Of a stretch of DNA of 64,000 nt, positions 26,310 to 35,120 are shown piece by piece. The notes beneath the pieces are model-generated. The model saw only the letters and a list, made by a program, of their open reading frames with translations. It was not told the DNA's origin and ran no database searches. A program made the position numbers and the translations under genes. The DNA is taken from positions 372,001 to 436,000 of the forward strand of contig NZ_JAFNMJ010000001.1 of assembly GCF_026537325.1 (NCBI RefSeq), given 5' to 3'. The number at the start of each line of letters is the position of its first letter. Position 1 is the first letter of the stretch. The stretch comes from Bifidobacterium sp. B4142 (GTDB taxonomy: Bacteria; Actinomycetota; Actinomycetes; Actinomycetales; Bifidobacteriaceae).

Positions 26310-26966
26310 TTATGATCGTGGTTCAGGTAGTCGGTCCTGGGCCTGTTCGGCCTCGTCCAGGGTCTCAAAGCCGTTCATCTGCACCGTGGCCAAAATGGTT
26401 TCCTCGGTGAGATTGCCGCCCCGGGCCTCGATCTGGGCCACCATGGACTGGTAGAGGTCCAGTGTTCGGGCCGAGTAGGTGCCGAGTTCGCCACGCAGGT
26501 ATGTTTCGAAGGAGGTGGTCTCCGGCGTGTCTTCGCTGGTGCGCAGGACCCGCATCTCCTGACCTAGGCGGGGGTAACGCTCGCTGAAGCTTTTGGCCCA
26601 GGCCACCTGCTTTTTGATGATGCGCTCCTGCTGCTCCTGGCGATCCAGGCCCAGCCTGGGCAGGTAGGGGGCGATGGTGTCGTGGTACTGGTCCGGGGCT
26701 GTGGATTCCATCATCCGACCGTACTTCTCGGTCAACAGGTTGCGCCCCTCTTTGTCGGCCTGGTCCAGGTCGTCCGCATAGCTGGACAGCAGGGGATGCG
26801 GCCAGGTCAGAAACTGGCTCAGGCGCATCTGGTGGAACATGGGCCAGTTGCCCTGACAGTTGGCCGGACCTCCCTCATTGTTGACCTGCTGGAACTGTTC
26901 CCATTCGTGGTGGACGATCCGCTCGCGCAGAGATCCCTCATCCTGGCATTGCTCGTCGTTTGCCAT
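26310..26966 (-). CDS. DUF4125 family protein
   Basis: A 218-residue soluble protein of all-alpha character with many Glu, Gln and Trp, starting RIVHHEWEQFQQVNNEGG, which is the hallmark of the DUF4125 family. No catalytic motif is known. AAAGGAGCCGAGG before the ATG is a strong ribosome-binding site. It lies 12 bases after the TPR-DUF4037 gene and is surely co-transcribed with it. Its biochemical role is undescribed to my knowledge. Confidence 0.85.
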   Translation of the reverse strand: MANDEQCQDEGSLRERIVHHEWEQFQQVNNEGGPANCQGNWPMFHQMRLSQFLTWPHPLLSSYADDLDQADKEGRNLLTEKYGRMMESTAPDQYHDTIAPYLPRLGLDRQEQQERIIKKQVAWAKSFSERYPRLGQEMRVLRTSEDTPETTSFETYLRGELGTYSARTLDLYQSMVAQIEARGGNLTEETILATVQMNGFETLDEAEQAQDRLPEPRS

Positions 26967-26978
26967 CCTCGGCTCCTT

Positions 26979-29021
26979 TCAGATGCTGTGCAGAATCGGA
27001 TCCTCGCTAGAGATGTGGGCTTCGACATAGGGGCGCTGCCATTCCAGGAAGGTTTCCGGGCTGTTGGTCAAGCCTTCGGCTTGCAACTCTTCTACGATTC
27101 TTGCGCAGATGGACTCCACAAGTTTGGTGACGCGTTCGGCGGCCGGTCGGGATCCCTTGCCGCCTTCGCCAAAGCCTTGCCCCCCGTAGCAGGCAGCCGA
27201 AGCCAGGCGCAGGATGTCTTCCAGTTGCTCGGTCAGATCGGACAGTCTGGTGGCCATTCGTCCGCTCAGTCGCCGCAGGGCCGCGAAGGTCCACTTGTAG
27301 TAGGGCAGATACCCGACTGTCAACGGATTGTTGATCAGGAAGATCAGGGAGGCACAGGCCTGCACGAATTCGTTGATTGACAGCATGGCTGCAGCCCCGT
27401 CGCCCCGTTGCAGACTCCGCGGCAGGTTGTACTGGCCTGCCTGGGCGATCATGCCCAGCCGACGGGAGATTAGGCAGAATCGCACATCGTCGGGCATCGC
27501 CTTGAACCCCTGCCGGGTGGCCAGCATCTGTCCTAGAGGATCTGCGAAAATCCTGCCGTTGGTGGCCGCCGCCAGCGTCGCCTCGTCCAGGAGCAGCCAC
27601 TCGTGGGAGTGATCCTCCGGGGGCGCCTGCCGGTAGCCGGTCAGGGATTCGAAGAAGGCGCCGATCTCGAAGACGCCTACGCGCCGGTTGCTTCCTTTTG
27701 CTCTGACGCTGTCGGTCCGCGCACCGAACCCCATGAACTCAGCGGGCAGGGTCTCATAGTCCTTCTGCAGCTGGTCGCCAATGGCCTGGTAATCCTCGCT
27801 GGTCAGCCACAGACAGAAGCCCGGGCCGAAATCATGGTCTCGGGAGATGGCATCGTCAAACCCATAGCAGTCCGAGCCATGGCCCATCAAGCCCACGGCA
27901 ATCCTGCCGCGATATTGAGGGTAGCGTTCCTCCAGCATGGGGCGACCCACCTGCTCCCAGTAGGCCTTGGCCAGATCCAGCCCTTGAATATCCGGGCGGG
28001 AGTCATGCCGATCGTTGTCATCGTTCTGGTACCTGGTCTTCGGCTGGCTGGATGCTGCTTCGCCAGTCTGATCGGATAGATCTTTGTCCCTGGCCTCTTC
28101 GGCTGCGTACTGGGCCTGGTCCAGATTGGCCTTTGTGACCTGGTAGTAATCGCTGCCCTTGCCGTACCGGTCCTCAATGATGGCCAGGGCCTTGCGGTAG
28201 GTGTCTGCCGACTGGCTGAAACGACCGGTCATGTAGCAGACCTGGGCGAAGCCTGCCAGGGCCGAGGCATAGTGTGCGCTGTTCTCCAGGTGGCCGGTTC
28301 GATAGATGTCCAGGGCGGTGCGGGCCTGGTTCCAAGCCTCTTGCAGAGCCTGCGGATTGTCCTTGCTCTGCATGAGCAGGAGGGCAAGATTGGTGTGGGT
28401 GGAGGCCAGATCCAGATCCCGGGAAGGATCAATACTGGAATTCTCCAGGATGCCCATGGCCCGGCGCAGCTCTTGCTCGGCCTTGTCGGGCCGGTCGGTT
28501 TCGCTGTAGAGCATGGACAGGTTGTTGTGCAGGGCGGCCAGTCGTCTGTCAACAGGCTTCAAGGTCTTCTGCGCAGAAGCCAGGGCCTGCTGGTAGAGGT
28601 CCTCGGCCTGATCATACTGCTTGGCGGCGCGCAGGCCGGTGGCCGCGTTGATCAGGGTTGTGGTCCAGGAATCGGTGCCCTCGATCTGCATTTGGGTGGC
28701 CAATTCGATGGCTTGATGTATAACTTGCAAATTCTCCGAATGCCTGCCCTGCGAACGATAGAATCCCATAGTCTCGTTGAGCACGGTCAAAAGACCTGCA
28801 TTGTCATTTGCGTTCTTTGCAACCGCCAAGGCTCTGTGAAGGTAGGGTTCGGCTTCTTCCCTGGCCCCTCCTCTTTTGAAGATCCCGTCCAACCCGTCCA
28901 GGAAGGACTTGCTGTCAAAGCTTCCATCCGGCAGCACATATGTTGCGGCGCCTCCTATGGAGAATCGAACCTCCTTCAGATTTTTTTCGTCAGTGTGGTC
29001 CTTGACCTCTTTGCCGTTCAT
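26979..29021 (-). CDS. TPR protein fused to DUF4037 (nucleotidyltransferase-like)
   Basis: 680 residues from the ATG at 29021, chosen for GCGAGGGAG upstream. A TPR array covers about 30-310 (repeated A/L/Y heptad-like helices, for example AEDLYQQALASAQ). It is followed by a charged linker. The DUF4037 part starts near 350 with VGLMGHGSDCYGFDD and SRDHDFGPGFCLWL. The GSD...DHDF pattern resembles nucleotidyltransferase active sites. Together with DUF4125 it makes a two-gene cassette of unknown purpose. I infer an NTP-dependent modification guided by TPR-mediated recognition. Confidence 0.85.
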   Translation of the reverse strand: MNGKEVKDHTDEKNLKEVRFSIGGAATYVLPDGSFDSKSFLDGLDGIFKRGGAREEAEPYLHRALAVAKNANDNAGLLTVLNETMGFYRSQGRHSENLQVIHQAIELATQMQIEGTDSWTTTLINAATGLRAAKQYDQAEDLYQQALASAQKTLKPVDRRLAALHNNLSMLYSETDRPDKAEQELRRAMGILENSSIDPSRDLDLASTHTNLALLLMQSKDNPQALQEAWNQARTALDIYRTGHLENSAHYASALAGFAQVCYMTGRFSQSADTYRKALAIIEDRYGKGSDYYQVTKANLDQAQYAAEEARDKDLSDQTGEAASSQPKTRYQNDDNDRHDSRPDIQGLDLAKAYWEQVGRPMLEERYPQYRGRIAVGLMGHGSDCYGFDDAISRDHDFGPGFCLWLTSEDYQAIGDQLQKDYETLPAEFMGFGARTDSVRAKGSNRRVGVFEIGAFFESLTGYRQAPPEDHSHEWLLLDEATLAAATNGRIFADPLGQMLATRQGFKAMPDDVRFCLISRRLGMIAQAGQYNLPRSLQRGDGAAAMLSINEFVQACASLIFLINNPLTVGYLPYYKWTFAALRRLSGRMATRLSDLTEQLEDILRLASAACYGGQGFGEGGKGSRPAAERVTKLVESICARIVEELQAEGLTNSPETFLEWQRPYVEAHISSEDPILHSI

Positions 29022-29266
29022 TTGGCTCCCTCGCTTCGACACGGTTGTATCCAGCTGCGGCAGGTGCCGGATGCGATTTGTGCTTCTTGATGAATCCTTC
29101 TCAATCTTACGGCCTGCGGGCTTCTCTGGCGAGGCAGATGTGCGTCGGATAGGTCACGTGCAGGATAGGGTGCAAAGAGCTCGTTTTGACTGCCCGATGA
29201 AAGAGGCATAGGTTGAAAAAGCGTAGATCGCAATATTCAACCGCAATTTTCATAGGAAAGCAGGTA

Positions 29267-30220
29267 ATGCACATGCAAGGATGGATGTTTACCGAGACAG
29301 GGAAGCCGCTGGAAATGGTGGACCTTTCAGACCCGGAGCCTGCAGATGACGAGGTGGTGATTGAGGTCAAAGCGGCTGGGCTGTGCCATACCGATGTCGG
29401 AATCCTGCACGATCCTGCCTGGATGCCGCTGATTTCTGCGCCGGTCATTCTGGGCCACGAGAACGCAGGGATCATCAGATCCGTAGGGGCGGCGGTGTCC
29501 GGATTCAAAGTTGGTGATCGTGTCGGCGTATCTCCCCAGGATAGCGTCACAGGCAAGACTGTGGGGGCGCAGCGTAACGGGGGGTATGCCGATCTGATGG
29601 CCGTTCCTGCGCGTCAGCTGGTCCCCCTTCCCGATGAGGTCTCCTTTGAACAAGGCGCTGCTGCGACCGATGCGGGAATGTCGTCCTACCATCCCTTGTT
29701 CGTGGTCGGCGGAGCAAAAAAGGGGATGACCGTGGGCATCATTGGAGCGGGTGGTCTGGGGCAGTTCGCCATAAACATGGCCCTCATAGCTGGGTGCCAT
29801 GTGTGTGTGGCTGACACGAGTCCCAAGGCGCGCGAGTGGGCCAGGGACCTGGGGGTCGATGATGTGCACGAACAGGTTGCTGACCTTCACGCCGATAAGC
29901 CTGAGCTCATCGTTGATTTCGCCGGCTTCGGCGCGACCACAAATGATGCAATTGCGGCTGTCAGGGACGGCGGAACTGTTGTTTTGGTTGGTATGGGGCG
30001 GCTCCAGACAACTATCGACACCCGGCCCCTGATACTCGGGAACATTGCTCTTCGGGGCAACTCTGGCGGCACTCCGGAGGACATCGCCAACGTTTACCGG
30101 TTCTTCCAAACCGGCAAGATGAAGCCGTCCTTGTTTGACACGACCTTCGACAGGATCCCCGAAGGTCTGGAGCAGCTGCGCAATGGCGGTGTGACAGGAC
30201 GCCTCATAGCTCTCAGATAG
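29267..30220 (+). CDS. MDR-family alcohol dehydrogenase without a structural-zinc lobe
   Basis: 317 residues. The catalytic zinc ligands appear as C40 (GLCHTD) and H64-E65 (GHEN). The Rossmann motif GAGGLGQF binds NAD(P). Where zinc alcohol dehydrogenases have the four-cysteine structural lobe, this protein reads SVTGKTVGAQRNGGYADLM with no cysteines. It therefore lacks structural zinc. The ATG at 29267 follows AGGAAAG; a start at 29213 would add 18 residues. It is monocistronic and ends at a perfect palindrome. Substrate unknown. Confidence 0.87.
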   Translation: MHMQGWMFTETGKPLEMVDLSDPEPADDEVVIEVKAAGLCHTDVGILHDPAWMPLISAPVILGHENAGIIRSVGAAVSGFKVGDRVGVSPQDSVTGKTVGAQRNGGYADLMAVPARQLVPLPDEVSFEQGAAATDAGMSSYHPLFVVGGAKKGMTVGIIGAGGLGQFAINMALIAGCHVCVADTSPKAREWARDLGVDDVHEQVADLHADKPELIVDFAGFGATTNDAIAAVRDGGTVVLVGMGRLQTTIDTRPLILGNIALRGNSGGTPEDIANVYRFFQTGKMKPSLFDTTFDRIPEGLEQLRNGGVTGRLIALR

Positions 30221-30223
30221 TCA

Positions 30224-30269
30224 GCAAAGAATAAAGGCAGGCGCCTAGGCGCCTGCCTTTATTCTTTGC
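30224..30269. terminator. Perfect 46-base palindrome, bidirectional terminator
   Basis: The sequence from GCAAAGAATAAAGG to CCTTTATTCTTTGC is its own reverse complement over all 46 bases, centred on CCTAGG. It starts four bases after the dehydrogenase stop and ends four bases from the tRNA-Pro gene, so it can terminate transcripts from both sides. A GC-rich core with A/T outer arms fits an intrinsic terminator. Confidence 0.85.
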
Positions 30270-30273
30270 CATG

Positions 30274-30347
<74 letters not shown>

Positions 30348-30453
30348 CGACATGTGATGATTTTACACGGAGGGGTGATACAAGACCATTCGGCGTGGCG
30401 GTTAGGCGCATTCGAGCGGATACTGTATCGGCTTTTGCGTACACTGGTAAACT

Positions 30454-32112
30454 ATGAGCGAGAGTAGCGATAGCGCAGATAACCTTTATGAGCAGGAGTC
30501 TGGTGACAACGGATTGGGCACCATCCGACGTGCTCAGATGCTGTTGGAACAGGACAAAGCCATTGCGGACCGGGTTGATGCCGGGGTCAGCCCCGAGGAG
30601 GCCATCGACTCCAGCAATAAGGAGTTCGGCACCCAAGCGCATCCCGAACAGGTGCGCATGCGCGTGGCCAAGAGGGCGCTCATGCTCAAGGAGGGCGTCG
30701 AACCCTACCCGGTCCATCTGGATGTAACCGATCGCATCGAGGATGTGCGCCGCAAGTATCAGGACCGCCTGGAGCCAGGCCAGGAGACCGAGGATGTGGT
30801 TGGCATCGCCGGCAGGGTACTCTTCCTGCGCGACGGCGGCGGCCTCTGCTTCGTTCAGCTGGCGGCGGGCGACGGCACCCGCATCCAGGGCATGATCTCC
30901 AAGCGTGAGATTGGCGCTGATTCTCTGAAGCGGTTCAAGCAGCTGGTCGACCTCGGCGATCACCTATACCTGCGCGGCCGCGTGGTCGCCTCCAAGACCG
31001 GCGAGCTCTCCGTCTTCGCCACCGAGTGGAACATTGCAGCCAAGGCACTGCAGCCACTGCCTGCCCTTCACAAGGAACTGACCGAGGAGCAGCGTACCCG
31101 CAAGCCCTACCTGGCCATGATCGCCGATGAGGATGTGCGGGCCATGGTCCGCCGCCGTTCCAAGGCCGTCTCCTCCCTGAGGCGTACCTTTGAGGACCAC
31201 GACTTCATGGAGGTCGAGACCCCCATGCTTCAGACTGTGCATGGCGGCGCTGCGGCCCGGCCATTCACCACCCATATGAACGCCTTCGACATCGACCTCT
31301 ACCTGCGCATCGCCCCTGAACTCTTCCTCAAGCGCTGCTTGGTTGGTGGCATTGAGCGGGTCTTCGAGATCAACCGTGACTTCCGCAATGAGGGCGTGGA
31401 TGCCACCCATGCCCCGGAGTTCACCATGTTGGAGGCTTATCAGGCCTACGGTACCTACGACACCATCGGAGAGCTGACCAAGGAGCTGATCCAGAAGGCG
31501 GCCATGGCTACGGCGGGATCGCTGAAGGTGACCCTGCAGGATGGCAGCCAGTACGACTTCGGCGGGGACTGGCGCCAGATCAGCATGTATGAGTCTCTTT
31601 CCGAGTCCCTGGGCGAGGAGATCACCCCACAGACCAGCGTGGACCATCTGCGGACCATCGCTGACAGACTGGGCCTGGAGGAGGAGCCGGCTGAAAACCA
31701 CGGCAAGCTTGTCGAACACCTCTGGGAGCACTTCTGGCAGGACAAGCTGTACGAGCCGACCTTCGTGCGTGATTTTCCTGTCGAGACCTCGCCCCTGGTC
31801 AAGGCCCACCGCACCAAGCGGGGTGTCGTTGAGAAGTGGGACCTTTATGTTCGCGGGTTCGAGCTAGCAACGGGCTACTCCGAGCTGAACGATCCGGTGG
31901 TCCAGCGGCAGCGGTTCGTCGAGCAGGCCAAGATGGCCAGCCGCGGCGATGTCGAGGCCATGGACATTGACGAGGACTTCCTGGAGGCCCTGGGCGTAGG
32001 CATGCCTCCCGCTGGTGGCATGGGCATGGGCATCGATCGTCTGCTGATCGCCCTTACCGGCGCATCCATCCGCGAGACCATCACCTTCCCCCTGGTCAAG
32101 CCGCTGATCTGA
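30454..32112 (+). CDS. lysS: Lysyl-tRNA synthetase (class II)
   Basis: 552 residues. The OB-fold anticodon domain (about 100-195) follows an acidic 70-residue N-terminal extension not found in short LysRS. The catalytic core shows motif 1 near FMEVETPML, HGGAAARPF, motif 2 region FEINRDFRNEGVDATHAPEFTM and motif 3 GMGMGIDRL. The gene is co-directional with the two prenyltransferase genes that start 35 bases later. An alternative start inside the extension cannot be ruled out. Confidence 0.96.
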   Translation: MSESSDSADNLYEQESGDNGLGTIRRAQMLLEQDKAIADRVDAGVSPEEAIDSSNKEFGTQAHPEQVRMRVAKRALMLKEGVEPYPVHLDVTDRIEDVRRKYQDRLEPGQETEDVVGIAGRVLFLRDGGGLCFVQLAAGDGTRIQGMISKREIGADSLKRFKQLVDLGDHLYLRGRVVASKTGELSVFATEWNIAAKALQPLPALHKELTEEQRTRKPYLAMIADEDVRAMVRRRSKAVSSLRRTFEDHDFMEVETPMLQTVHGGAAARPFTTHMNAFDIDLYLRIAPELFLKRCLVGGIERVFEINRDFRNEGVDATHAPEFTMLEAYQAYGTYDTIGELTKELIQKAAMATAGSLKVTLQDGSQYDFGGDWRQISMYESLSESLGEEITPQTSVDHLRTIADRLGLEEEPAENHGKLVEHLWEHFWQDKLYEPTFVRDFPVETSPLVKAHRTKRGVVEKWDLYVRGFELATGYSELNDPVVQRQRFVEQAKMASRGDVEAMDIDEDFLEALGVGMPPAGGMGMGIDRLLIALTGASIRETITFPLVKPLI

Positions 32113-32146
32113 GTCAGCCTGAGATGATAGCAGGAGAGGGACGGTC

Positions 32147-33127
32147 ATGAATATCAGGCTGTGGGTGGATGGTATGCGTCCCAGAACGCTGCCTGCCTCG
32201 GTGGCGCCTGTCTGCGTGGGCGCTTCGGCTGCACTCTTGGAACGGTCACGGCTTCTGGAACAGTGCACCAGCTCATGCTCGCCCACGCCTGTCGACCCCG
32301 CCCTGAAGGCGGCCACACCGGGACGGTTGGCCTTGATCGTTATCTTGTTGGTCCTGCTCGCCCTGTCTATGCAGATTGCAGCCAACTTTGCCAATGATTA
32401 TGCCGATGGTGTTCGCGGCACTGATTCCGGTCGTGGCGGCGAAGAGGTCGTCTCCGGCAGACCGAGGCGTCTGGTGGCCGCCGGCGTGCCGCCCAGGAAG
32501 GTGCTTTACGCCACCATGATCTCGGCGGCCTTCACCTGTCTGATGGGTCTGGCAGTCATGGCGCTGACCGGTCACTGGTGGATGATTCTGGTTGGAATCT
32601 GCTGCCTGGTCGCCGGCTGGTGTTACGTGGGCGGCCCGCATCCATACGGCTACCACGGGCTGGGTGAGGTCAGCGTCTTCATCTTCTTCGGTCTGGTGGC
32701 CACCCTGGGCACTGAGTACTTTCTCATAAATAGGGTTGATGTCGCCGGCATCCTGGGCGCCTGCGCCTGCGGACTCAATGCCGTGGGCCTGCTCATGCTC
32801 AACAATTACCGGGACCTGGATGACGACTGTCGTGCCGGCAAGCACACATACGCGGTTCTGGTGGGAGCGCACGCAGCGGCTATTTCCATTTACTTGGTCT
32901 ACATCCTGAGCTTGGTTCTGGGCCTAATCCAGTTCGTTCCGGCTGTCATGCGACGTGGCCTGCCCGGCTTTCCTCTTGTGCTGGTCCTCCTGCCAGTGGC
33001 CGCTGTCTTCCTGCTGATCTGCCGAGCCTTTGCCCGTGGCCAGGTGCCCAAGGCCTTCGGCATGGCAGGCAAGGGTACCCTGGTCTCAGCCCTATGCTGG
33101 TCGGCGGGACTGCTCCTGCAGCTGTGA
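32147..33127 (+). CDS. UbiA/MenA-type prenyltransferase, copy 1
   Basis: A 326-residue membrane prenyltransferase with about nine hydrophobic segments. The two Asp-rich motifs are present: NDYADGVRGTD (first) and NNYRDLDDD (second). The match is to 1,4-dihydroxy-2-naphthoate polyprenyltransferase (MenA). GGAGAGGGACGG precedes the ATG. A second, similar gene follows at 33193. No other menaquinone gene is in the window, so an alternative polyprenyl acceptor is possible. Confidence 0.87.
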   Translation: MNIRLWVDGMRPRTLPASVAPVCVGASAALLERSRLLEQCTSSCSPTPVDPALKAATPGRLALIVILLVLLALSMQIAANFANDYADGVRGTDSGRGGEEVVSGRPRRLVAAGVPPRKVLYATMISAAFTCLMGLAVMALTGHWWMILVGICCLVAGWCYVGGPHPYGYHGLGEVSVFIFFGLVATLGTEYFLINRVDVAGILGACACGLNAVGLLMLNNYRDLDDDCRAGKHTYAVLVGAHAAAISIYLVYILSLVLGLIQFVPAVMRRGLPGFPLVLVLLPVAAVFLLICRAFARGQVPKAFGMAGKGTLVSALCWSAGLLLQL

Positions 33128-33192
33128 AATCTTGGCCCTCTCGTAGGAGAGTAGCCCGACTTTCGAGCGATTAAGTGCATAATCAGGCAATC

Positions 33193-34140
33193 ATGTTTAT
33201 CACACTTCATGAATACAAGGACGCACTGCGGCCCTCGGCATTGCTCTGCTCGCCCACGCCGGTTCTGATCGGCACGGCGGTGGCACTGCGGCAGCTGTTC
33301 AACCAAGGGCTGGTGCCGGATGCGCGCTTCTGGCTGATCGTCCTCTTATGCTGTCTTACTGCTGTATTCATTCATAGCACCTGCAATCTGGCCAATGACT
33401 ATTTCGACGGCATCAGAGGTACTGACGAGGGCCGGAGCAGCCTTTCGGCCGCAGGCGCTGACGGCTCGGTGCCCGATCTGCCCAGAAGAGGGGTGGCTGG
33501 TGGCGTGGAGCCTCGCAAGGTCCTGCTGTCTGCCTACCTCAACATCCTTATGGCCTGCCTGTCCGGTCTGATTCTCTGCTGGGTGACTGGCCACTGGTGG
33601 ATGATCCTGGTCGGCATCTTCTGTCTGCTGGGAGCCTGGTTTTACACGGGAGGCAAACACCCCTACGGCTATAGGGCCATGGGCGAACTGAGCATCATGA
33701 TCTTCTTCGGCCTGGTGGGCGTGCTGGCCACCCAATACCTGGAGACCGGCGGCATCGACCTTCACGGGTTCATCGGTGCCTTGGTCGGCGGTCTTGTCTG
33801 CATCCCCGTTCTGGAGATCAACAACTATCGGGACATTGACGCGGACCCTCTGGCCGGCAAGTACACGCTGTCTTCATTCATCGGAGCCAAAGGCACGCTG
33901 ATTCTGATGGGGTCCTGCTATGCCCTGGCTGTGATCCTGGGTGTGTTCGAGTCATGGTCCCTGTCTGACGGCCTCCTTGCAGAGGCCTGGCCCCGCCTGC
34001 TCTGCCTGCTGCCTATCCTGATCCTGGCCATTGCCACCGCAGTGGCCAGCTGCCGGAACCACTTCAGCAGGGCGTTCGCGCTGTCGGGCTATACTGATCT
34101 GCTGACAGGGTTCTGCTGGCTGGGTGTATGCCTGCTTTAA
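33193..34140 (+). CDS. UbiA/MenA-type prenyltransferase, copy 2
   Basis: A 315-residue paralogue of the preceding gene with the same topology. Motifs are NDYFDGIRGTD and NNYRDIDAD, and both copies share HPYGY and WWMILVGI. The ATG at 33193 is used; a GTG at 33175 would add six residues. The pair is separated by 65 bases. Sequence divergence outside the motifs is large, so the copies probably have different acceptors or form a heteromer (inference). Confidence 0.86.
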   Translation: MFITLHEYKDALRPSALLCSPTPVLIGTAVALRQLFNQGLVPDARFWLIVLLCCLTAVFIHSTCNLANDYFDGIRGTDEGRSSLSAAGADGSVPDLPRRGVAGGVEPRKVLLSAYLNILMACLSGLILCWVTGHWWMILVGIFCLLGAWFYTGGKHPYGYRAMGELSIMIFFGLVGVLATQYLETGGIDLHGFIGALVGGLVCIPVLEINNYRDIDADPLAGKYTLSSFIGAKGTLILMGSCYALAVILGVFESWSLSDGLLAEAWPRLLCLLPILILAIATAVASCRNHFSRAFALSGYTDLLTGFCWLGVCLL

Positions 34141-34206
34141 GTGGTCGCTCTGCAAGGGAAGCTGTAGGTCTCCAAACAGTCCCTCTTAGGTCTTAGAATT
34201 CTTAGT

Positions 34207-34947
34207 ATGACCTACAAACTAGTATTGCTCAGGCATGGCCAGAGCGCATGGAACAACACCAATCAATTCACCGGCTGGGTGGACGTCCCGCTGACCGAGC
34301 AGGGCGAGCAGGAGGCTCGTAAGGGCGGCAAGCTGCTCAAGGATAAGGGTGTTCTGCCCGACATCGTCTTCACCTCACTGCTGCGCCGCGCCATCAACAC
34401 CGCCAACATCGCCTTGGACGAGGCAGACCGCCTTTGGATCCCCGTCAAGCGCGACTGGAGGCTGAACGAGCGTCACTACGGAGCATTGCAGGGTAAGAAC
34501 AAGACCGAGATCCGCGAGAAGTACGGCGACGAGAAGTTCATGCTCTGGCGTCGCTCCTATGCCACCCCGCCGCCCGAGATCGACCCTGACGACGAATACT
34601 CGCAGTCCCATGACCCACGGTATGCTGGAGCGCCTGTGCCTCGCGCCGAGGCGCTGGCCAACGTGGTCAAGCGCGTCACCCCCTACTGGGAGAGTGACAT
34701 TGTCCCGGAACTCAAGACCGGCAAGACCGTCCTGATCGCTGCCCACGGCAATTCCCTGAGGGCCATCGTCAAGATGCTCGACAACCTGACTGAGGACGAG
34801 ATCGCCAAGGTCAACATCCCCACGGCCATCCCCCTGGTCTACGAGCTGGACGAGAACTTCAAGCCCATCAAGCCTCGCGGCGAGTACCTGGATCCGGAGG
34901 CCGCCGCCGCCGGTGCTGCTGCTGTGGCGGCCCAGGGCCAGAAGTGA
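34207..34947 (+). CDS. gpmA: 2,3-bisphosphoglycerate-dependent phosphoglycerate mutase
   Basis: A glycolytic enzyme converting 3- to 2-phosphoglycerate. 246 residues with the phosphohistidine motif [10 protein letters not shown] at the N-terminus, [15 protein letters not shown] and a second His in IAAHGNSLR. An Ala-rich tail ends the protein. A stem-loop terminator follows at 35015. In mycobacteria the homologue gpm1 is next to senX3. Here sugar locus I lies between gpmA and the SenX3-like gene. Confidence 0.96.
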   Translation: MTYKLVLLRHGQSAWNNTNQFTGWVDVPLTEQGEQEARKGGKLLKDKGVLPDIVFTSLLRRAINTANIALDEADRLWIPVKRDWRLNERHYGALQGKNKTEIREKYGDEKFMLWRRSYATPPPEIDPDDEYSQSHDPRYAGAPVPRAEALANVVKRVTPYWESDIVPELKTGKTVLIAAHGNSLRAIVKMLDNLTEDEIAKVNIPTAIPLVYELDENFKPIKPRGEYLDPEAAAAGAAAVAAQGQK

Positions 34948-35014
34948 GATCTTTTAGATAGATTTATCCGATGATGTGAGTCGGACTTTGAATGCAGAGC
35001 ATCCAAAGTTATTG

Positions 35015-35053
35015 AGGTGGCGTCGTCTCCTTTTGTGGAGGGCGTCACCTTTT
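35015..35053 (+). terminator. Terminator after gpmA
   Basis: GGTGGCGTC pairs with GGCGTCACC (two G-U pairs). A nested CTCC/GGAG stem lies inside, and ACCTTTTC follows. It isolates gpmA from the glycosidase coming from the other strand. Confidence 0.75.
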
Positions 35054-35120
35054 CGTGTTCCTAATACTTTTTCAGACGGGAAAGGGCGGGAACAATGCTC
35101 TCGTTCCTGCGTGCGGGTGC

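Noticed and set aside
28272-29090. A 272-residue plus-strand frame opposite the TPR gene
   Set aside because: It is the complement of the TPR array; the Gln/Leu/Gly bias is typical of such shadows.
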